A stretch of 64,000 nt of DNA from Streptosporangium becharense (GCF_014204985.1 NZ_JACHMP010000001.1:2108001-2172000); one strand, 5' to 3'. Shown: positions 26,243 to 34,564, counted from the stretch's first letter. The notes: generated by a model not told the origin, from the letters alone. Numbers and translations are program-made.

Positions 26243-26980
26243 TCAGCGCGCCAACCAGCCTCCATCCACCGCCAGCACGTGCCCGTTGACGTAGTCGGAG
26301 GCAGCGGACGCCAGGAAGACGGCCGCTCCCACGAGGTCCGCCGGAGCACCCCAGCGGCCCGCCGGGATGCGTGCCCGGATCTCGGCCTCCCGCGCGGGGT
26401 CGTCCCACAGGCGTTCGGTGTTGTTCGTCCTGATGTAGCCGGGGGCGATGGCGTTGACCTGCACCCCGGAGCCCGCCCACTCGCAGGCCAGAGCCCTGGT
26501 GAGCCCGGCCACGGCGTGCTTGGAGGCGGTGTAGCCGGGGACGTTGACGCCGCCCTGGAAGGACAGCATGGAGGCGATCATGATGATCTTCCCGGAGCCG
26601 CGGGCCAGCATGCGCGTCCCGACGGCCTGGCTGAGCAGGAAGACCGCGTCCAGGTTGACGTCGAGGACCTCGCGGAAGGAGTCGTAGGGGTGTTCGGCGG
26701 CTGGAGCCCTGCGGATGATCCCCGCGTTGTTGACCAGCACGTCGATCGGCTCCAGCCGCCCGGCGGCCTCGGGGACGCGTCCCGGGTCCGACAGGTCGAG
26801 GATCCACCGCGAGACCCGCCGGCCGATCTCGCGTACCTCGGCCTCGACCTCGTCCAGGTCGTCGTCACGGCCGTGCAGGACCAAATCGGCCCCGGCCGCG
26901 GCCAGGCCCACCGCCAGGGCCCGCCCGATCCCGGTGCGCGCGCCGGTGACGAGCGCGGTCTTGCCCTCCAGGGAGAACAT
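26243..26980 (-). CDS. kduD: 2-dehydro-3-deoxy-D-gluconate 5-dehydrogenase KduD (SDR)
   Basis: This 245-residue short-chain dehydrogenase has the cofactor motif TGARTGIG, NNAGII, catalytic Ser/Tyr/Lys with YTASKHAV, and the KduD-typical NAIAPGYIRTNNTE. It interconverts 2,5-diketo-3-deoxygluconate and 2-keto-3-deoxygluconate, the step after KduI. Its ATG overlaps the kduI stop by one base (TGATG), so the two are translationally coupled. Confidence 0.93.
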   Translation of the reverse strand: MFSLEGKTALVTGARTGIGRALAVGLAAAGADLVLHGRDDDLDEVEAEVREIGRRVSRWILDLSDPGRVPEAAGRLEPIDVLVNNAGIIRRAPAAEHPYDSFREVLDVNLDAVFLLSQAVGTRMLARGSGKIIMIASMLSFQGGVNVPGYTASKHAVAGLTRALACEWAGSGVQVNAIAPGYIRTNNTERLWDDPAREAEIRARIPAGRWGAPADLVGAAVFLASAASDYVNGHVLAVDGGWLAR

Positions 26981-27792
26981 CAGCGCATCTCGCCGATCGC
27001 GACCTGCTCCATGTCCTCGAACGCCTGGTTCTCCCCGCCCATGGCCCAGACGAAGGAGTAGCTCCGGGTGCCGAAGCCGCAGTGCACCGACCAGGACGGC
27101 GAGATCACCGCCTGCCGGTCGGCGACCACCAGGTTGCGGGTCTCGTCGGGCCGCCCCATCAGGTGGATCACCCGCTCCCCCGGCGGCAGGTCGAAGTAGA
27201 GGTAGACCTCGGTCCGGCGCTCATGGGTGTGGCAGGGCATGGTGTTCCACATGCTGCCGGGCTCCAGCACGGTCACGCCCAGCACGAGCTGACAGCTCTG
27301 GACGCCTTTGGCGTGGATGTACTTGTAGATCGTGCGTTCGTTGGACCCGTCCCGGCCGCCCAGCCGCACCGGCTCGGCGTCCTCCAGCGTCGCCCGCGCG
27401 GTCGGCAGGGTCGCGTGCGCGGGGGTGGAGACCAGGTAGAACGGACCGCCCTCGAAAGTCACCTCGCGCGACTCGCGACCGGCGTAGAGGCACTCCCTGG
27501 GCGCCAGCCCGTACGACACGCCGTCGACGGTCACCGTGCCCGCCTCGCCCACGTTGACCACGCCCAGCTCACGGCGCTGGAGGAAGTAGTCGGACCTGAG
27601 CGGGTCGGGGCTGTGCAGCCTCAGCGGCGTGTCCTCCGGCTGCGCGCCGCCGATCACGATCCGGTCCTCGTGGGAGTAGAGCAGACGGACCTCCCCGGGC
27701 ACGAAGAGCCGCTCCGCCAGGAACCGGCGGCGCAGCCAGTCGGTGGTCGCCCCGGGTATCTGGTCGGGTGCCGTGGCGTGCCGTACCTCCAT
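26980..27792 (-). CDS. kduI: 5-dehydro-4-deoxy-D-glucuronate isomerase KduI
   Basis: This 270-residue cupin enzyme matches KduI (E. coli 278 residues). Metal-binding features include CHTHERRTEVYLYFDL and PSWSVHCG; the C-terminus FVWAMGGENQAFEDM is typical. It isomerises 5-keto-4-deoxyuronate from unsaturated uronates to 2,5-diketo-3-deoxygluconate. AAAGGAGG lies 4 bases before the ATG. Upstream sit two 17-bp operator sites. No pectate lyase, KdgK or KdgA is in the window, so the pathway is completed elsewhere. Confidence 0.94.
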   Translation of the reverse strand: MEVRHATAPDQIPGATTDWLRRRFLAERLFVPGEVRLLYSHEDRIVIGGAQPEDTPLRLHSPDPLRSDYFLQRRELGVVNVGEAGTVTVDGVSYGLAPRECLYAGRESREVTFEGGPFYLVSTPAHATLPTARATLEDAEPVRLGGRDGSNERTIYKYIHAKGVQSCQLVLGVTVLEPGSMWNTMPCHTHERRTEVYLYFDLPPGERVIHLMGRPDETRNLVVADRQAVISPSWSVHCGFGTRSYSFVWAMGGENQAFEDMEQVAIGEMR

Positions 27793-27804
27793 CGATCCTC
27801 CTTT

Positions 27805-27841
27805 GTTCTACTACATGGAATTAAAAGCTGCTACATAGAAC
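27805..27841. promoter_or_regulatory. tandem 17-bp operator sites upstream of kduI
   Basis: GTTCTACTACATGGAAT (27805-27821) and AAGCTGCTACATAGAAC (27825-27841) start 20 bp apart. Both contain CTACAT(A/G)GAA and match the sites at 23465-23501 and 25341-25377. They lie 12-50 bases upstream of the kduI ATG. Confidence 0.75.
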
Positions 27842-27893
27842 AGTACGAGCATATAACGGCACCTCTCTCCGCGCACCCGTCACCGCGTTCCGC

Positions 27894-27920
27894 GAACTTT
27901 CCGCGCCGCCCCCGCATCTC
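27894..27920 (+). promoter_or_regulatory. ECF-sigma-like promoter of the first secreted-protein gene
   Basis: GAAC (27894-27897) and CATC (27915-27918) are separated by 17 bases, within CGCGAACTTTCC and GCATCTC. The spacing and bases resemble ECF (SigE-type) GGAAC-N16/17-CGTC promoters. The same arrangement precedes the paralogous gene at 28736. Confidence 0.55.
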
Positions 27921-27963
27921 ATGGCGTACGGGGAGACGACACGACGAACGGAGAAGGACTTCG

Positions 27964-28623
27964 ATGACCGGGACAAGGCGGACCGCACTGTTCGTGGCGG
28001 CGACGGGGGCGGCCCTCACGACCGCCTTCACCGGGGGCGTCGCCCTCGCCGAGACGGGACAGACGTCGGGGCAGATCCCCCGCGGCTTCCTGCTGTACGA
28101 GGCGGAGGCCCGCAAGCCGGTCGACCCCTCTCTCGGGGAGAAGTGGACGATCAGCAACAAGCTGAGCAGCAACCTCGCGTTCAACCCGTGCACCCTGAAC
28201 AGCCCCTCGGACGGCGGCCGGGTGAGCGCCCGGACGATCGAGTACTCCTTCTCCGAGGTCCACCGGGCCGAGCAACTGGTTCTCTACCGCACCGCCGGCG
28301 CCGCACGCTCCGCCATGTCCGGCCTGCTCGCACAGGTCAACCGATGCAAGGTCGACAAGTCCGGCTCCCTGGTCTTCAAGGCCTCGGCGCAGGCGGTCGG
28401 CATCGGCGACCAGGCCGCGCGGCTGACCATCCAGGCCTACGACAAGAACGGGCGTCCCGTCGTCGGCGGCCAGCGGGCCGTCGTCGTGCGCAAGGGCCGT
28501 GCCCTGGCGCTCTACCTCCACGGGGCCGAGTACCACTCGGTGAAGAGCGACCACTTCTCCGAGCAACTGGTGGACGCCCGGAGGATGGCGGGCAAGGTCT
28601 GCTCGCTGCCCGGCGTCTGCTGA
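27964..28623 (+). CDS. secreted four-cysteine protein, copy 1
   Basis: This 219-residue protein has a signal peptide (basic start, hydrophobic stretch to about residue 30, ending GVALAE). The mature domain has four Cys: FNPC, NRCK and the C-terminal pair in VCSLPGVC. It is paralogous to the next gene (shared EARKPVD, EKWTISNKL, VSART, MAGKVCSLPGVC). The AxxA-rich helix near the middle Cys recalls PknH-type extracellular sensor domains, which hold two disulfides, but this is only a resemblance of layout. GGAGAAGG precedes the ATG. Function is unknown. Confidence 0.82.
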   Translation: MTGTRRTALFVAATGAALTTAFTGGVALAETGQTSGQIPRGFLLYEAEARKPVDPSLGEKWTISNKLSSNLAFNPCTLNSPSDGGRVSARTIEYSFSEVHRAEQLVLYRTAGAARSAMSGLLAQVNRCKVDKSGSLVFKASAQAVGIGDQAARLTIQAYDKNGRPVVGGQRAVVVRKGRALALYLHGAEYHSVKSDHFSEQLVDARRMAGKVCSLPGVC

Positions 28624-28640
28624 CCGCATGACGACGGCGA

Positions 28641-28666
28641 CGCGGCCTCCGGCGCCGGAGGCCGCG
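28641..28666. terminator. perfect 26-bp palindrome after secreted-protein gene 1
   Basis: CGCGGCCTCCGGC and its reverse complement form a perfect palindrome 17 bases after the stop codon. It is followed at once by the GAAC -35-like element of the next gene, so each paralogue appears to be its own transcription unit. Confidence 0.75.
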
Positions 28667-28667
28667 C

Positions 28668-28693
28668 GAACTTTCACCGGAGCACCCGCGTCT
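28668..28693 (+). promoter_or_regulatory. ECF-sigma-like promoter of the second secreted-protein gene
   Basis: GAAC (28668-28671) and CGTC (28689-28692) lie 17 bases apart in GCGCGAACTTTC and CGCGTCTCACC. This matches the ECF consensus better than the copy in front of gene 1, and the shared GCGAACTTTC suggests both genes answer to the same sigma factor. Confidence 0.6.
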
Positions 28694-28735
28694 CACCGGG
28701 CGGGGAGAAGGATCGACGAAGCGGAAAGGCTCACG

Positions 28736-29419
28736 ATGACCGGAACTGGACGACGGATGGCGCTGCGCGTGACGACGGCGGCAGCGGTGGCGGGCGCGAC
28801 GCTCGCGACCGCGCTCGCCGGCGGCACCGCCCTCGCCGAGACGGGACAGGCCGCCGGGCAGTTCCCCAAGGACTTCCTGTTGTATGAGTCCGAGGCCCGC
28901 AAGCCGGTGGACGACCCGACCGAAGAGAAATGGACGATCAGCAACAAGTTGGGCAAGAACCCCGGATTCTCCCCGTGTGACCTGAGCAAGCACATGCGCG
29001 GCGGTCAGGTGAGCGCGCGGACGGTCGGCTTCAACGCCCCCCTCTTCTACCGGGGCGAGCAGCTGGTGGTCTACCGCTCGGAGAGCGCCGCGCGCAGCGC
29101 GTTCGCCGGCCTGCTCAAGCAGGCCCGCAAGTGCGCGAAGTTCACATCCCACTCCGTGCCCTTCAAGACCACGACGCAGCCGGTCAAGGCGGGGGACCAG
29201 GCCGTGCGGGTGGCGATCCAGGGCGGCGACCACCCCAGCACCGGGAAACCCAGCCTGCAGGGCCAGCGGGCCGTGGTCATGCGCAAGGGCCGGGCCGTGG
29301 CCGTCTACCTCCTCTCCGGCGACTCCGCCGAGAAGGTGTACGACCGCGACTTCACCGAGCAGCTGAGGGATGCCAGGAAGATGGCCGGCAAGGTCTGCTC
29401 CCTGCCCGGCGTCTGCTGA
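28736..29419 (+). CDS. secreted four-cysteine protein, copy 2
   Basis: This 227-residue paralogue of the preceding gene has a signal peptide ending near GGTALAE and Cys residues in FSPC, RKCAK and VCSLPGVC. Conserved motifs include FLLYESEARKPVDD and GQRAVVMRKGRAVAVYL. ATG 28736 is preferred to the frame start at 28628, which lies upstream of the promoter-like element. The tandem copies and twin promoters point to a recent duplication. Extracellular location is inferred from the signal peptide; function is unknown. Confidence 0.82.
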   Translation: MTGTGRRMALRVTTAAAVAGATLATALAGGTALAETGQAAGQFPKDFLLYESEARKPVDDPTEEKWTISNKLGKNPGFSPCDLSKHMRGGQVSARTVGFNAPLFYRGEQLVVYRSESAARSAFAGLLKQARKCAKFTSHSVPFKTTTQPVKAGDQAVRVAIQGGDHPSTGKPSLQGQRAVVMRKGRAVAVYLLSGDSAEKVYDRDFTEQLRDARKMAGKVCSLPGVC

Positions 29420-29503
29420 TCGCGCTCCCCGCGGAGGGGGGCCGTTCGGGATGCGGTGACCGGCCCGCACGGCAGTGGGGACCGGCCCGCGCGACGGCGC
29501 GGA

Positions 29504-29538
29504 CCCGTGCGGCGGCCGGGACGCGATCGCCGCACGGG
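29504..29538. terminator. hairpin terminator between secreted-protein gene 2 and RNase J
   Basis: Arms CCCGTGCGGCG (29504-29514) and CGCCGCACGGG (29528-29538) form a perfect 11-bp stem with a 13-base loop in the convergent gap, 8 bases before the RNase J stop codon. Confidence 0.75.
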
Positions 29539-29546
29539 ACGCGGGG

Positions 29547-31232
29547 TCAGACCTCGACGACCACCGGGATGATCATCGGCCGGCGGCGGTAGCTGTCGCT
29601 CACCCACCGCCCGACGGTCCGGCGGACCACCCGGCGGGCCTGCTGGATGTCGACCACCCCGTCGGCCGCGTTCTCCTGCAGGGCACGCTCGACCTGCGGC
29701 AGGACCTCCTCGAAGCCCGTGGCGTCGATGCCCGAGCCTCGGGCGTGGATCTCCGGCGGGGCGGCCAGCTTGCCGGTGGCGGTGTCGATCACGATGACGA
29801 TGGAGACGAACCCCTCCTCGCCCAGGATCCGCCGGTCCTTCAGCGCGAAGTCGGTGATGTCGCCCACCGAGGTGCCGTCCACGTAGACGTAACCGGCGGG
29901 CACCGCACCCACGATCCGCGCCCGGCCGTCGACCAGGTCCACCACGACGCCGTCCTCGGCGATCACGATGTGGTCCTCGGGCACCCCGGTCAGCGCGGCG
30001 AGCTTGGCGTGCGCCCGCAGATGGCGCCACTCCCCGTGCACCGGCATGAAGTTGGACGGGCGGGTCATGTTCAGCACGTACAGCAACTCGCCTGCGGCGG
30101 CGTGCCCGGAGACGTGCACCTTGGCGTTGCCCTTGTGCACCACCCGCGCACCCCAGCGGCTCAGGCCGTTGATCACCTTGTTGACGGCGGTCTCGTTGCC
30201 GGGCACCAGCGAGGAGGCCAGCAGCACCGTGTCGCCCTCGGCGATCCTGATCGAGTGGTCGCGGTTGGCCATGCGCGACAGCGCGGCCATCGGCTCCCCC
30301 TGCGAACCGGTGCAGATCAGCACCACGTCCCGCGGCGGCAGGTCCTCGATGTCCCGGGAGTCGACGATGAGGTTCGGGGAGACCCGCAGGTAACCCAGCT
30401 CACGGGCGACGCCCATGTTGCGCACCATCGAACGGCCGACCAGGGCGACCTTGCGGCCGTGCTTGGCGGCGGAGTCCATGACCTGCTGCACGCGGTGGAT
30501 GTGGGAGGCGAAGCTCGCCACGATCACCCGGTTCTCCGCGGTGCGGATCACCTCGTCGATGACCGGCCCGATCTCCCGCTCGCTGGTGACGAACCCGGGC
30601 ACCTCGGCGTTGGTCGAGTCGGACATCAGCAGGTCGACGCCCTCGGCGCCGAGCCGGGCGAAGCCCCCCAGGTCGGTCAGGCGCCCGTCGCTGGGCAGCT
30701 GGTCCATCCGGAAGTCGCCGGTGTGCAGCACGATGCCCGCGGGTGTGCGGATCGCGACCGCCAGCGCGTCCGGGATGGAGTGGTTGACGGCGAGGAACTC
30801 GCAGTCGAACGGCCCGAAGCTGTGCCGCTCGCCCTCCACCACCTCGCGCTTGACCGGCTGGATGCGGTGCTCGGTGAGCTTGGCCTCGATGAGCGCCAGG
30901 GTCAGCCTGGACCCCGCGATCGGGATGTCGCGCCGCTCACGCAGCAGGTACGGCACGGCGCCGATGTGGTCCTCGTGCCCGTGGGTCAGCACCACGGCCT
31001 CGATGTCGTCGAGGCGGTCGCGGATGTACTCGAAGTCGGGCAGGATCAGGTCGACGCCCGGCTGTTCGAGGTCGGGGAACAGCACCCCGCAGTCGACGAT
31101 CAGCAGCCGGCCGTCGTACTCGAACACGGCCATGTTGCGGCCGATCTCACCCAGGCCGCCCAGCGCGACGATGCGCAGCGCACCCTCGGGAAGCGCGGGC
31201 GGCGGCCCCAGTTCGGGATGGGGGTGACTCAT
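29547..31232 (-). CDS. rnj: ribonuclease J
   Basis: This 561-residue metallo-beta-lactamase/beta-CASP nuclease shows the zinc motif HGHEDHIGA, HTGDFRMDQ, the beta-CASP region (SDSTNAEVPG, GSQGEPMAAL) and the C-terminal SGHA...MPVHGEWRH segment. RNase J combines 5'-3' exonuclease and endonuclease activity in mRNA decay and rRNA maturation. It lies downstream of dapA, as in other actinobacteria, with a small reading frame between them. AGAGG lies about 10 bases before the ATG. Confidence 0.95.
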   Translation of the reverse strand: MSHPHPELGPPPALPEGALRIVALGGLGEIGRNMAVFEYDGRLLIVDCGVLFPDLEQPGVDLILPDFEYIRDRLDDIEAVVLTHGHEDHIGAVPYLLRERRDIPIAGSRLTLALIEAKLTEHRIQPVKREVVEGERHSFGPFDCEFLAVNHSIPDALAVAIRTPAGIVLHTGDFRMDQLPSDGRLTDLGGFARLGAEGVDLLMSDSTNAEVPGFVTSEREIGPVIDEVIRTAENRVIVASFASHIHRVQQVMDSAAKHGRKVALVGRSMVRNMGVARELGYLRVSPNLIVDSRDIEDLPPRDVVLICTGSQGEPMAALSRMANRDHSIRIAEGDTVLLASSLVPGNETAVNKVINGLSRWGARVVHKGNAKVHVSGHAAAGELLYVLNMTRPSNFMPVHGEWRHLRAHAKLAALTGVPEDHIVIAEDGVVVDLVDGRARIVGAVPAGYVYVDGTSVGDITDFALKDRRILGEEGFVSIVIVIDTATGKLAAPPEIHARGSGIDATGFEEVLPQVERALQENAADGVVDIQQARRVVRRTVGRWVSDSYRRRPMIIPVVVEV

Positions 31233-31256
31233 CCGGTCACACCTCTCTTACCTGTC

Positions 31257-31400
31257 TCACCGGCGCCGGCGGCCCCCACGGACGGCAGGGCCACCCCTTC
31301 GCCGAGCACTCGGACCCGCAGGGGGCCGCTGTATCTTCTGTCGCGCAAACTCTCGTTCCTCCCGAATGCGGCCGGTATCGGCCACCGTGTTCTCCGTCAT
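31257..31400 (-). CDS. possible 47-residue Arg-rich protein coupled to dapA
   Basis: An ATG overlaps the dapA stop in ATGA and opens a 47-codon frame (MTENTVADTG at the start, RRGGPAVRGGRRRR at the end). It ends 24 bases before the RNase J ATG. The overlap and in-operon position argue for translation; the basic, disordered composition suggests RNA or protein binding. No family is recognised, so it may be a chance frame. Confidence 0.4.
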   Translation of the reverse strand: MTENTVADTGRIREEREFARQKIQRPPAGPSARRRGGPAVRGGRRRR

Positions 31401-32323
31401 GCCACAACTCCGTCGGACAGCTTCACGCCGCCGGCGATCAAGTCTTCGCGCAGTCGCGCCACTTCCGCGTCCGTGGCCTCCGCCAGGGGCAGCCGTACCG
31501 GCCCCGCGGGCCACCCGACCAGGGACAGCGCCGCCTTCGCCATGACCACGCCGCCGGCCTGCATCATGATCCCGGAGATCACCGGGAGCAGCCTGCGGTG
31601 GACGGCGAGGGCACCCGCGACGTCCCCGGTTCGGTACAGCTCGATCATCGCGGCGATCTCGGTGCCCACGACGTGGCCGACCACGCTGACGCATCCCGCG
31701 GCCCCGACCGAGAGCCACGGCAGGTTGAGGGCGTCGTCACCGGAGTAGTAGGCCAGGCCGGTGGCCGCCATCACCTGGGAACCGGCGAACAGGTCGGCCT
31801 TGGCGTCCTTCACCGCGACGATCCGCTCGTGCCGGGCGAGCCGCACCAGGGTCTCGCTCCCGATCGGCACGCCGCTGCGGCCGGGGATGTCGTAGAGCAT
31901 GACCGGCAGCCCCGTGGCGTCGGCCACGGCCGTGAAGTGCCGGTAGATCCCCTCCTGCGACGGCTTGCTGTAGTAGGGCGTCACCAGCAGGAGACCGTGG
32001 GCCCCGGCGCGCTCGGCGGCGCGGGCCAGCCCGAGGCTGTGGTGGGTGTCGTTGGTTCCCGCCCCGGCCACGATCGCGGCGCGGTCGCCGACCGCCTCGA
32101 CGACGGCGCGCAGCAGGCGCTCCTTCTCGTCGTCGGTCGTCGTCGGCGACTCCCCTGTCGTGCCGCTCACGACCAGGCCGTCGTTGCGCTGGTCGTCCAC
32201 CAGGTGGGTGGCCAGGCGCTGCGCGCTCTCGTAGTCGACCGATCCGTCACGGGTGAAGGGCGTGACCATGGCGGTCAGCATGCGGCCGAAGGGGGCGTCG
32301 GAGGTTCCAGTTGGCGCTGCCAT
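31397..32323 (-). CDS. dapA: 4-hydroxy-tetrahydrodipicolinate synthase
   Basis: This 308-residue class I aldolase-type enzyme condenses pyruvate with aspartate semialdehyde for lysine and diaminopimelate. Motifs include SGTTGESPTT, YYSKP with the active-site Tyr, YDIPGRSG and VKDAKAD with the Schiff-base Lys. ATG 32323 (MAAPTGTSDAP) is chosen because residues upstream have no family match. No clear ribosome-binding site precedes it. It heads the dapA-small ORF-RNase J group; dapB is 16 kb away on the same strand. Confidence 0.94.
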   Translation of the reverse strand: MAAPTGTSDAPFGRMLTAMVTPFTRDGSVDYESAQRLATHLVDDQRNDGLVVSGTTGESPTTTDDEKERLLRAVVEAVGDRAAIVAGAGTNDTHHSLGLARAAERAGAHGLLLVTPYYSKPSQEGIYRHFTAVADATGLPVMLYDIPGRSGVPIGSETLVRLARHERIVAVKDAKADLFAGSQVMAATGLAYYSGDDALNLPWLSVGAAGCVSVVGHVVGTEIAAMIELYRTGDVAGALAVHRRLLPVISGIMMQAGGVVMAKAALSLVGWPAGPVRLPLAEATDAEVARLREDLIAGGVKLSDGVVA

Positions 32324-32764
32324 AGAGGGAACGCTACCTGGATCCGTGGAACCGGCGGACTCCGCCACCCCGCCTAACCTCCGTCCACCGATGTGCCCCG
32401 GAGCGAATATCCCCCCGAGGTGCCCGCTGCACACCGTACACGGGGATATATACCGCCATGGTGAATGCCCGCCCTGCGCCGTACCCGGGGGACGGGACGG
32501 GCCGGCCGCAGGCTTCCCCGGCGTCCGCGGAACCTGCGGAGAATGAGGAAGAGGCCGTCGATATGTGCTCGGGGGTACACACATCGACGACCTCTACCGT
32601 TCAATCGGGGGTGCTTACGCGGGCGTTACACGCTCTCGGCGATATTTTTCCGTCGCGCACCGAAGTGACGGCAAAGTTGGGGTTCCAAATCGCCGCCGTT
32701 ACCGTGCGTTGTGCATCGAATACGCCAGGATGGGGCAACGCCCGTCGAACCCAGGGATGGACAC
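32324..32764. other. gene-free stretch between dapA and the GntR gene
   Basis: The 441-base divergent gap holds no convincing gene. It contains TATATA at about 32448-32453 and a hairpin at 32557-32588 with arms GTCGAT-A-TGTG and CACA-C-ATCGAC (one A/C mismatch, 10-base loop). Bases 32600-32720 are less GC-rich and probably hold the GntR gene promoter. Confidence 0.5.
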
Positions 32765-33478
32765 GTGGCCAGTTCCGATCCTGTCTACCTGCGCGTCGTC
32801 GCCGACATCCGCCGTCAGATCGTCGACGGTTCCCTTCCGCCCGGCGCCCTCATCCCCTCCCGCGCTCGGCTCACCAGGAAGTACGGCGTGGGCGAGACCG
32901 CCGCCCGGCACGCGCTCCGCGTGCTCGCCGCCGAAGGACTGATCGTCGGCCGGGTCGGCTCGGGCCACTACGTGCGAGACCGGCCGGCGCTGGTCCCTCT
33001 GCACCGCTGGCGCCCGTACGACCGTCTCCCCTTCGGGGCCGACGCCCATCCCCAGGGGGGCCGTCCGGGCTGGGACCGCCGGACCGATACCGCGGAGGCC
33101 ACCCCCGACATCGCCCGGCGTCTCCGGCTGGACGAATTCGCCCCGGTCATCCGCACCCGGTACGTCCTGCGCGGCGAAGGCAGGCCGGTGCAGCTCGCCA
33201 CCTCCTACGAACCCGTCGAGTCCGCGCACGAGGACGGGGCACGCGGCCCCGGCCCCCGCCCGCCCATGGCCGGCGCCACGGTGACCGAGATCGTGGAGCA
33301 GGTCTATACCCGCGTCCCACAGCCCGCCGAGAGCGACGTCCTCGCCCTGCCCGCGGGTGTGCACGTCCTCCACGTCGAGCGCACCCACTGGGCCGGCGAC
33401 CGCCCGGTGGAGACCAGTGACATCGTCATCCCCGGCGACCGCTTCCGCCTCGTCTACACCCACCCCCTGCATGCCTGA
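32765..33478 (+). CDS. GntR/HutC-type regulator with UTRA domain
   Basis: This 237-residue protein has a GntR winged helix (about 6-72; IPSRARLTRKYGVGETAARHALRVL split across helices) and a UTRA effector domain (about 95-230; IRTRYVLRGEGRPVQLATSY, VLHVERTHW). Proteins of this type respond to small ligands, often sugars. GTG 32765 follows AGGGATGG and matches family N-termini. No target operon is evident nearby. Confidence 0.88.
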   Translation: MASSDPVYLRVVADIRRQIVDGSLPPGALIPSRARLTRKYGVGETAARHALRVLAAEGLIVGRVGSGHYVRDRPALVPLHRWRPYDRLPFGADAHPQGGRPGWDRRTDTAEATPDIARRLRLDEFAPVIRTRYVLRGEGRPVQLATSYEPVESAHEDGARGPGPRPPMAGATVTEIVEQVYTRVPQPAESDVLALPAGVHVLHVERTHWAGDRPVETSDIVIPGDRFRLVYTHPLHA

Positions 33479-33589
33479 CCTCGGCGGACCGCTTCGGAGA
33501 CCGGAGCGGGGCGGCGGTCCGGAACACCCCGCCGGAATGTCGGCGCCTCCTGGTACAACCGACCTGGTTTCCTGAGCCGGAGGTGCCGA

Positions 33590-34276
33590 TTGCGCGTCAA
33601 GGACCTGCCCCCCAACGACCAGCCCCGTGAGCGTCTGCTGTCCGGCGGCGCCACCTCCCTGGCCGACCGAGAACTCCTCGCCCTGCTCATCGGCTCCGGC
33701 AGCCGCGGCACCAACGCGATGGAACTGGCCTCCCATCTGATCGCCCACTGCGGTGACCTGCGTGGGCTGGCCCGCTCCGACGCCCATCGGCTGATGTCGG
33801 TCCCGGGCATCGGCCCGGCCAAGGCCGCACGGGTCGTCGCGGCCTTCCAGCTGGTGCGGCAGGCCCAGTCGGAGCCGGAGCGCCGCCGCGTGACCTGCTC
33901 CGACGACCTGGCCGCGGTGGCCGCCCCACTCCTGCGCGGCCTGAGTCACGAACGCGTGGTCGCGGTGGTCTGTGGCCCGAGCGGCGTGGTGATCCGCAGG
34001 ACGATCGTCGGCGAGGGCGGCAGCGACCACGCCCCGGCCCCGGTCCGAGAGATCATGAGCACCGTCCTCGCCGCAGGCGGTTCCTCGTTCGGTCTGGCCC
34101 ACAACCATCCCAGCGGTTCCCTCACCCCCAGCGCGGCCGACCTGGAGGTGACCGCCCGCCTCCACGACGCCGCCGAGACCCTCGGCCTGCGCTTCCTCGA
34201 CCACCTGGTCGTCACCGACACGGCCTGGCGGCGCGTCCCCTGCGACCGGTCCGAGAGTGTCCGCCACCGCGGATGA
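33590..34276 (+). CDS. radC: RadC family protein (JAB/MPN+ domain)
   Basis: This 228-residue protein has an N-terminal helix-hairpin-helix (VPGIGPAKAARVVAAF) and a C-terminal JAMM metalloprotease-like domain with HNHPSGSLTPSAAD (HxH-x7-S-x2-D). The family was named for DNA repair, but its true role is unresolved. The start is TTG, with GGAGG placed 6 bases upstream; no ATG or GTG gives a better fit. Confidence 0.92.
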   Translation: MRVKDLPPNDQPRERLLSGGATSLADRELLALLIGSGSRGTNAMELASHLIAHCGDLRGLARSDAHRLMSVPGIGPAKAARVVAAFQLVRQAQSEPERRRVTCSDDLAAVAAPLLRGLSHERVVAVVCGPSGVVIRRTIVGEGGSDHAPAPVREIMSTVLAAGGSSFGLAHNHPSGSLTPSAADLEVTARLHDAAETLGLRFLDHLVVTDTAWRRVPCDRSESVRHRG

Positions 34277-34430
34277 GCATCCGGGCCCCGGCCTTCACCG
34301 TGCCCGCCGCATCGCACGCCCCTCCCGCCTCCTCGTCACGACCGGATGACCTCCCGGACATCCCGGTGCCACCCGGAGGAGACGAGCCCGGCAGGCAGGT
34401 GTGGGAAGGGACGCCTGCCGGGCCGTTTGC

Positions 34431-34472
34431 CGGCGGTCCCGCACCGGCCCCTCCGCCGGTGCGGGACCGCCG
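34431..34472. terminator. strong hairpin between radC and the small hypothetical gene
   Basis: Perfect 17-bp arms (34431-34447 and 34456-34472; CGGCGGTCCCGCACCGG and complement) enclose an 8-base loop. It lies between convergent genes and likely terminates both. Confidence 0.85.
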
Positions 34473-34564
34473 CCCGGCCTCCCTGACGTCTTACCCCTCT
34501 CAGGAAGGCCGGGGGCTTCGAGAAGCCGAGCGGGACGGTCCGCCCTCCGCTCGGCATGGGCCTG

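Noticed and set aside
29475-31748. A 757-codon plus-strand frame antisense to RNase J
   Set aside because: His/Asp/Val-rich composition typical of antisense shadowing; RNase J on the minus strand is a clear match along its length.
32458-33420. A plus-strand frame beginning upstream of the GntR gene
   Set aside because: It becomes an Arg/Pro-rich shadow of the GntR gene in another frame and shows no family residues.
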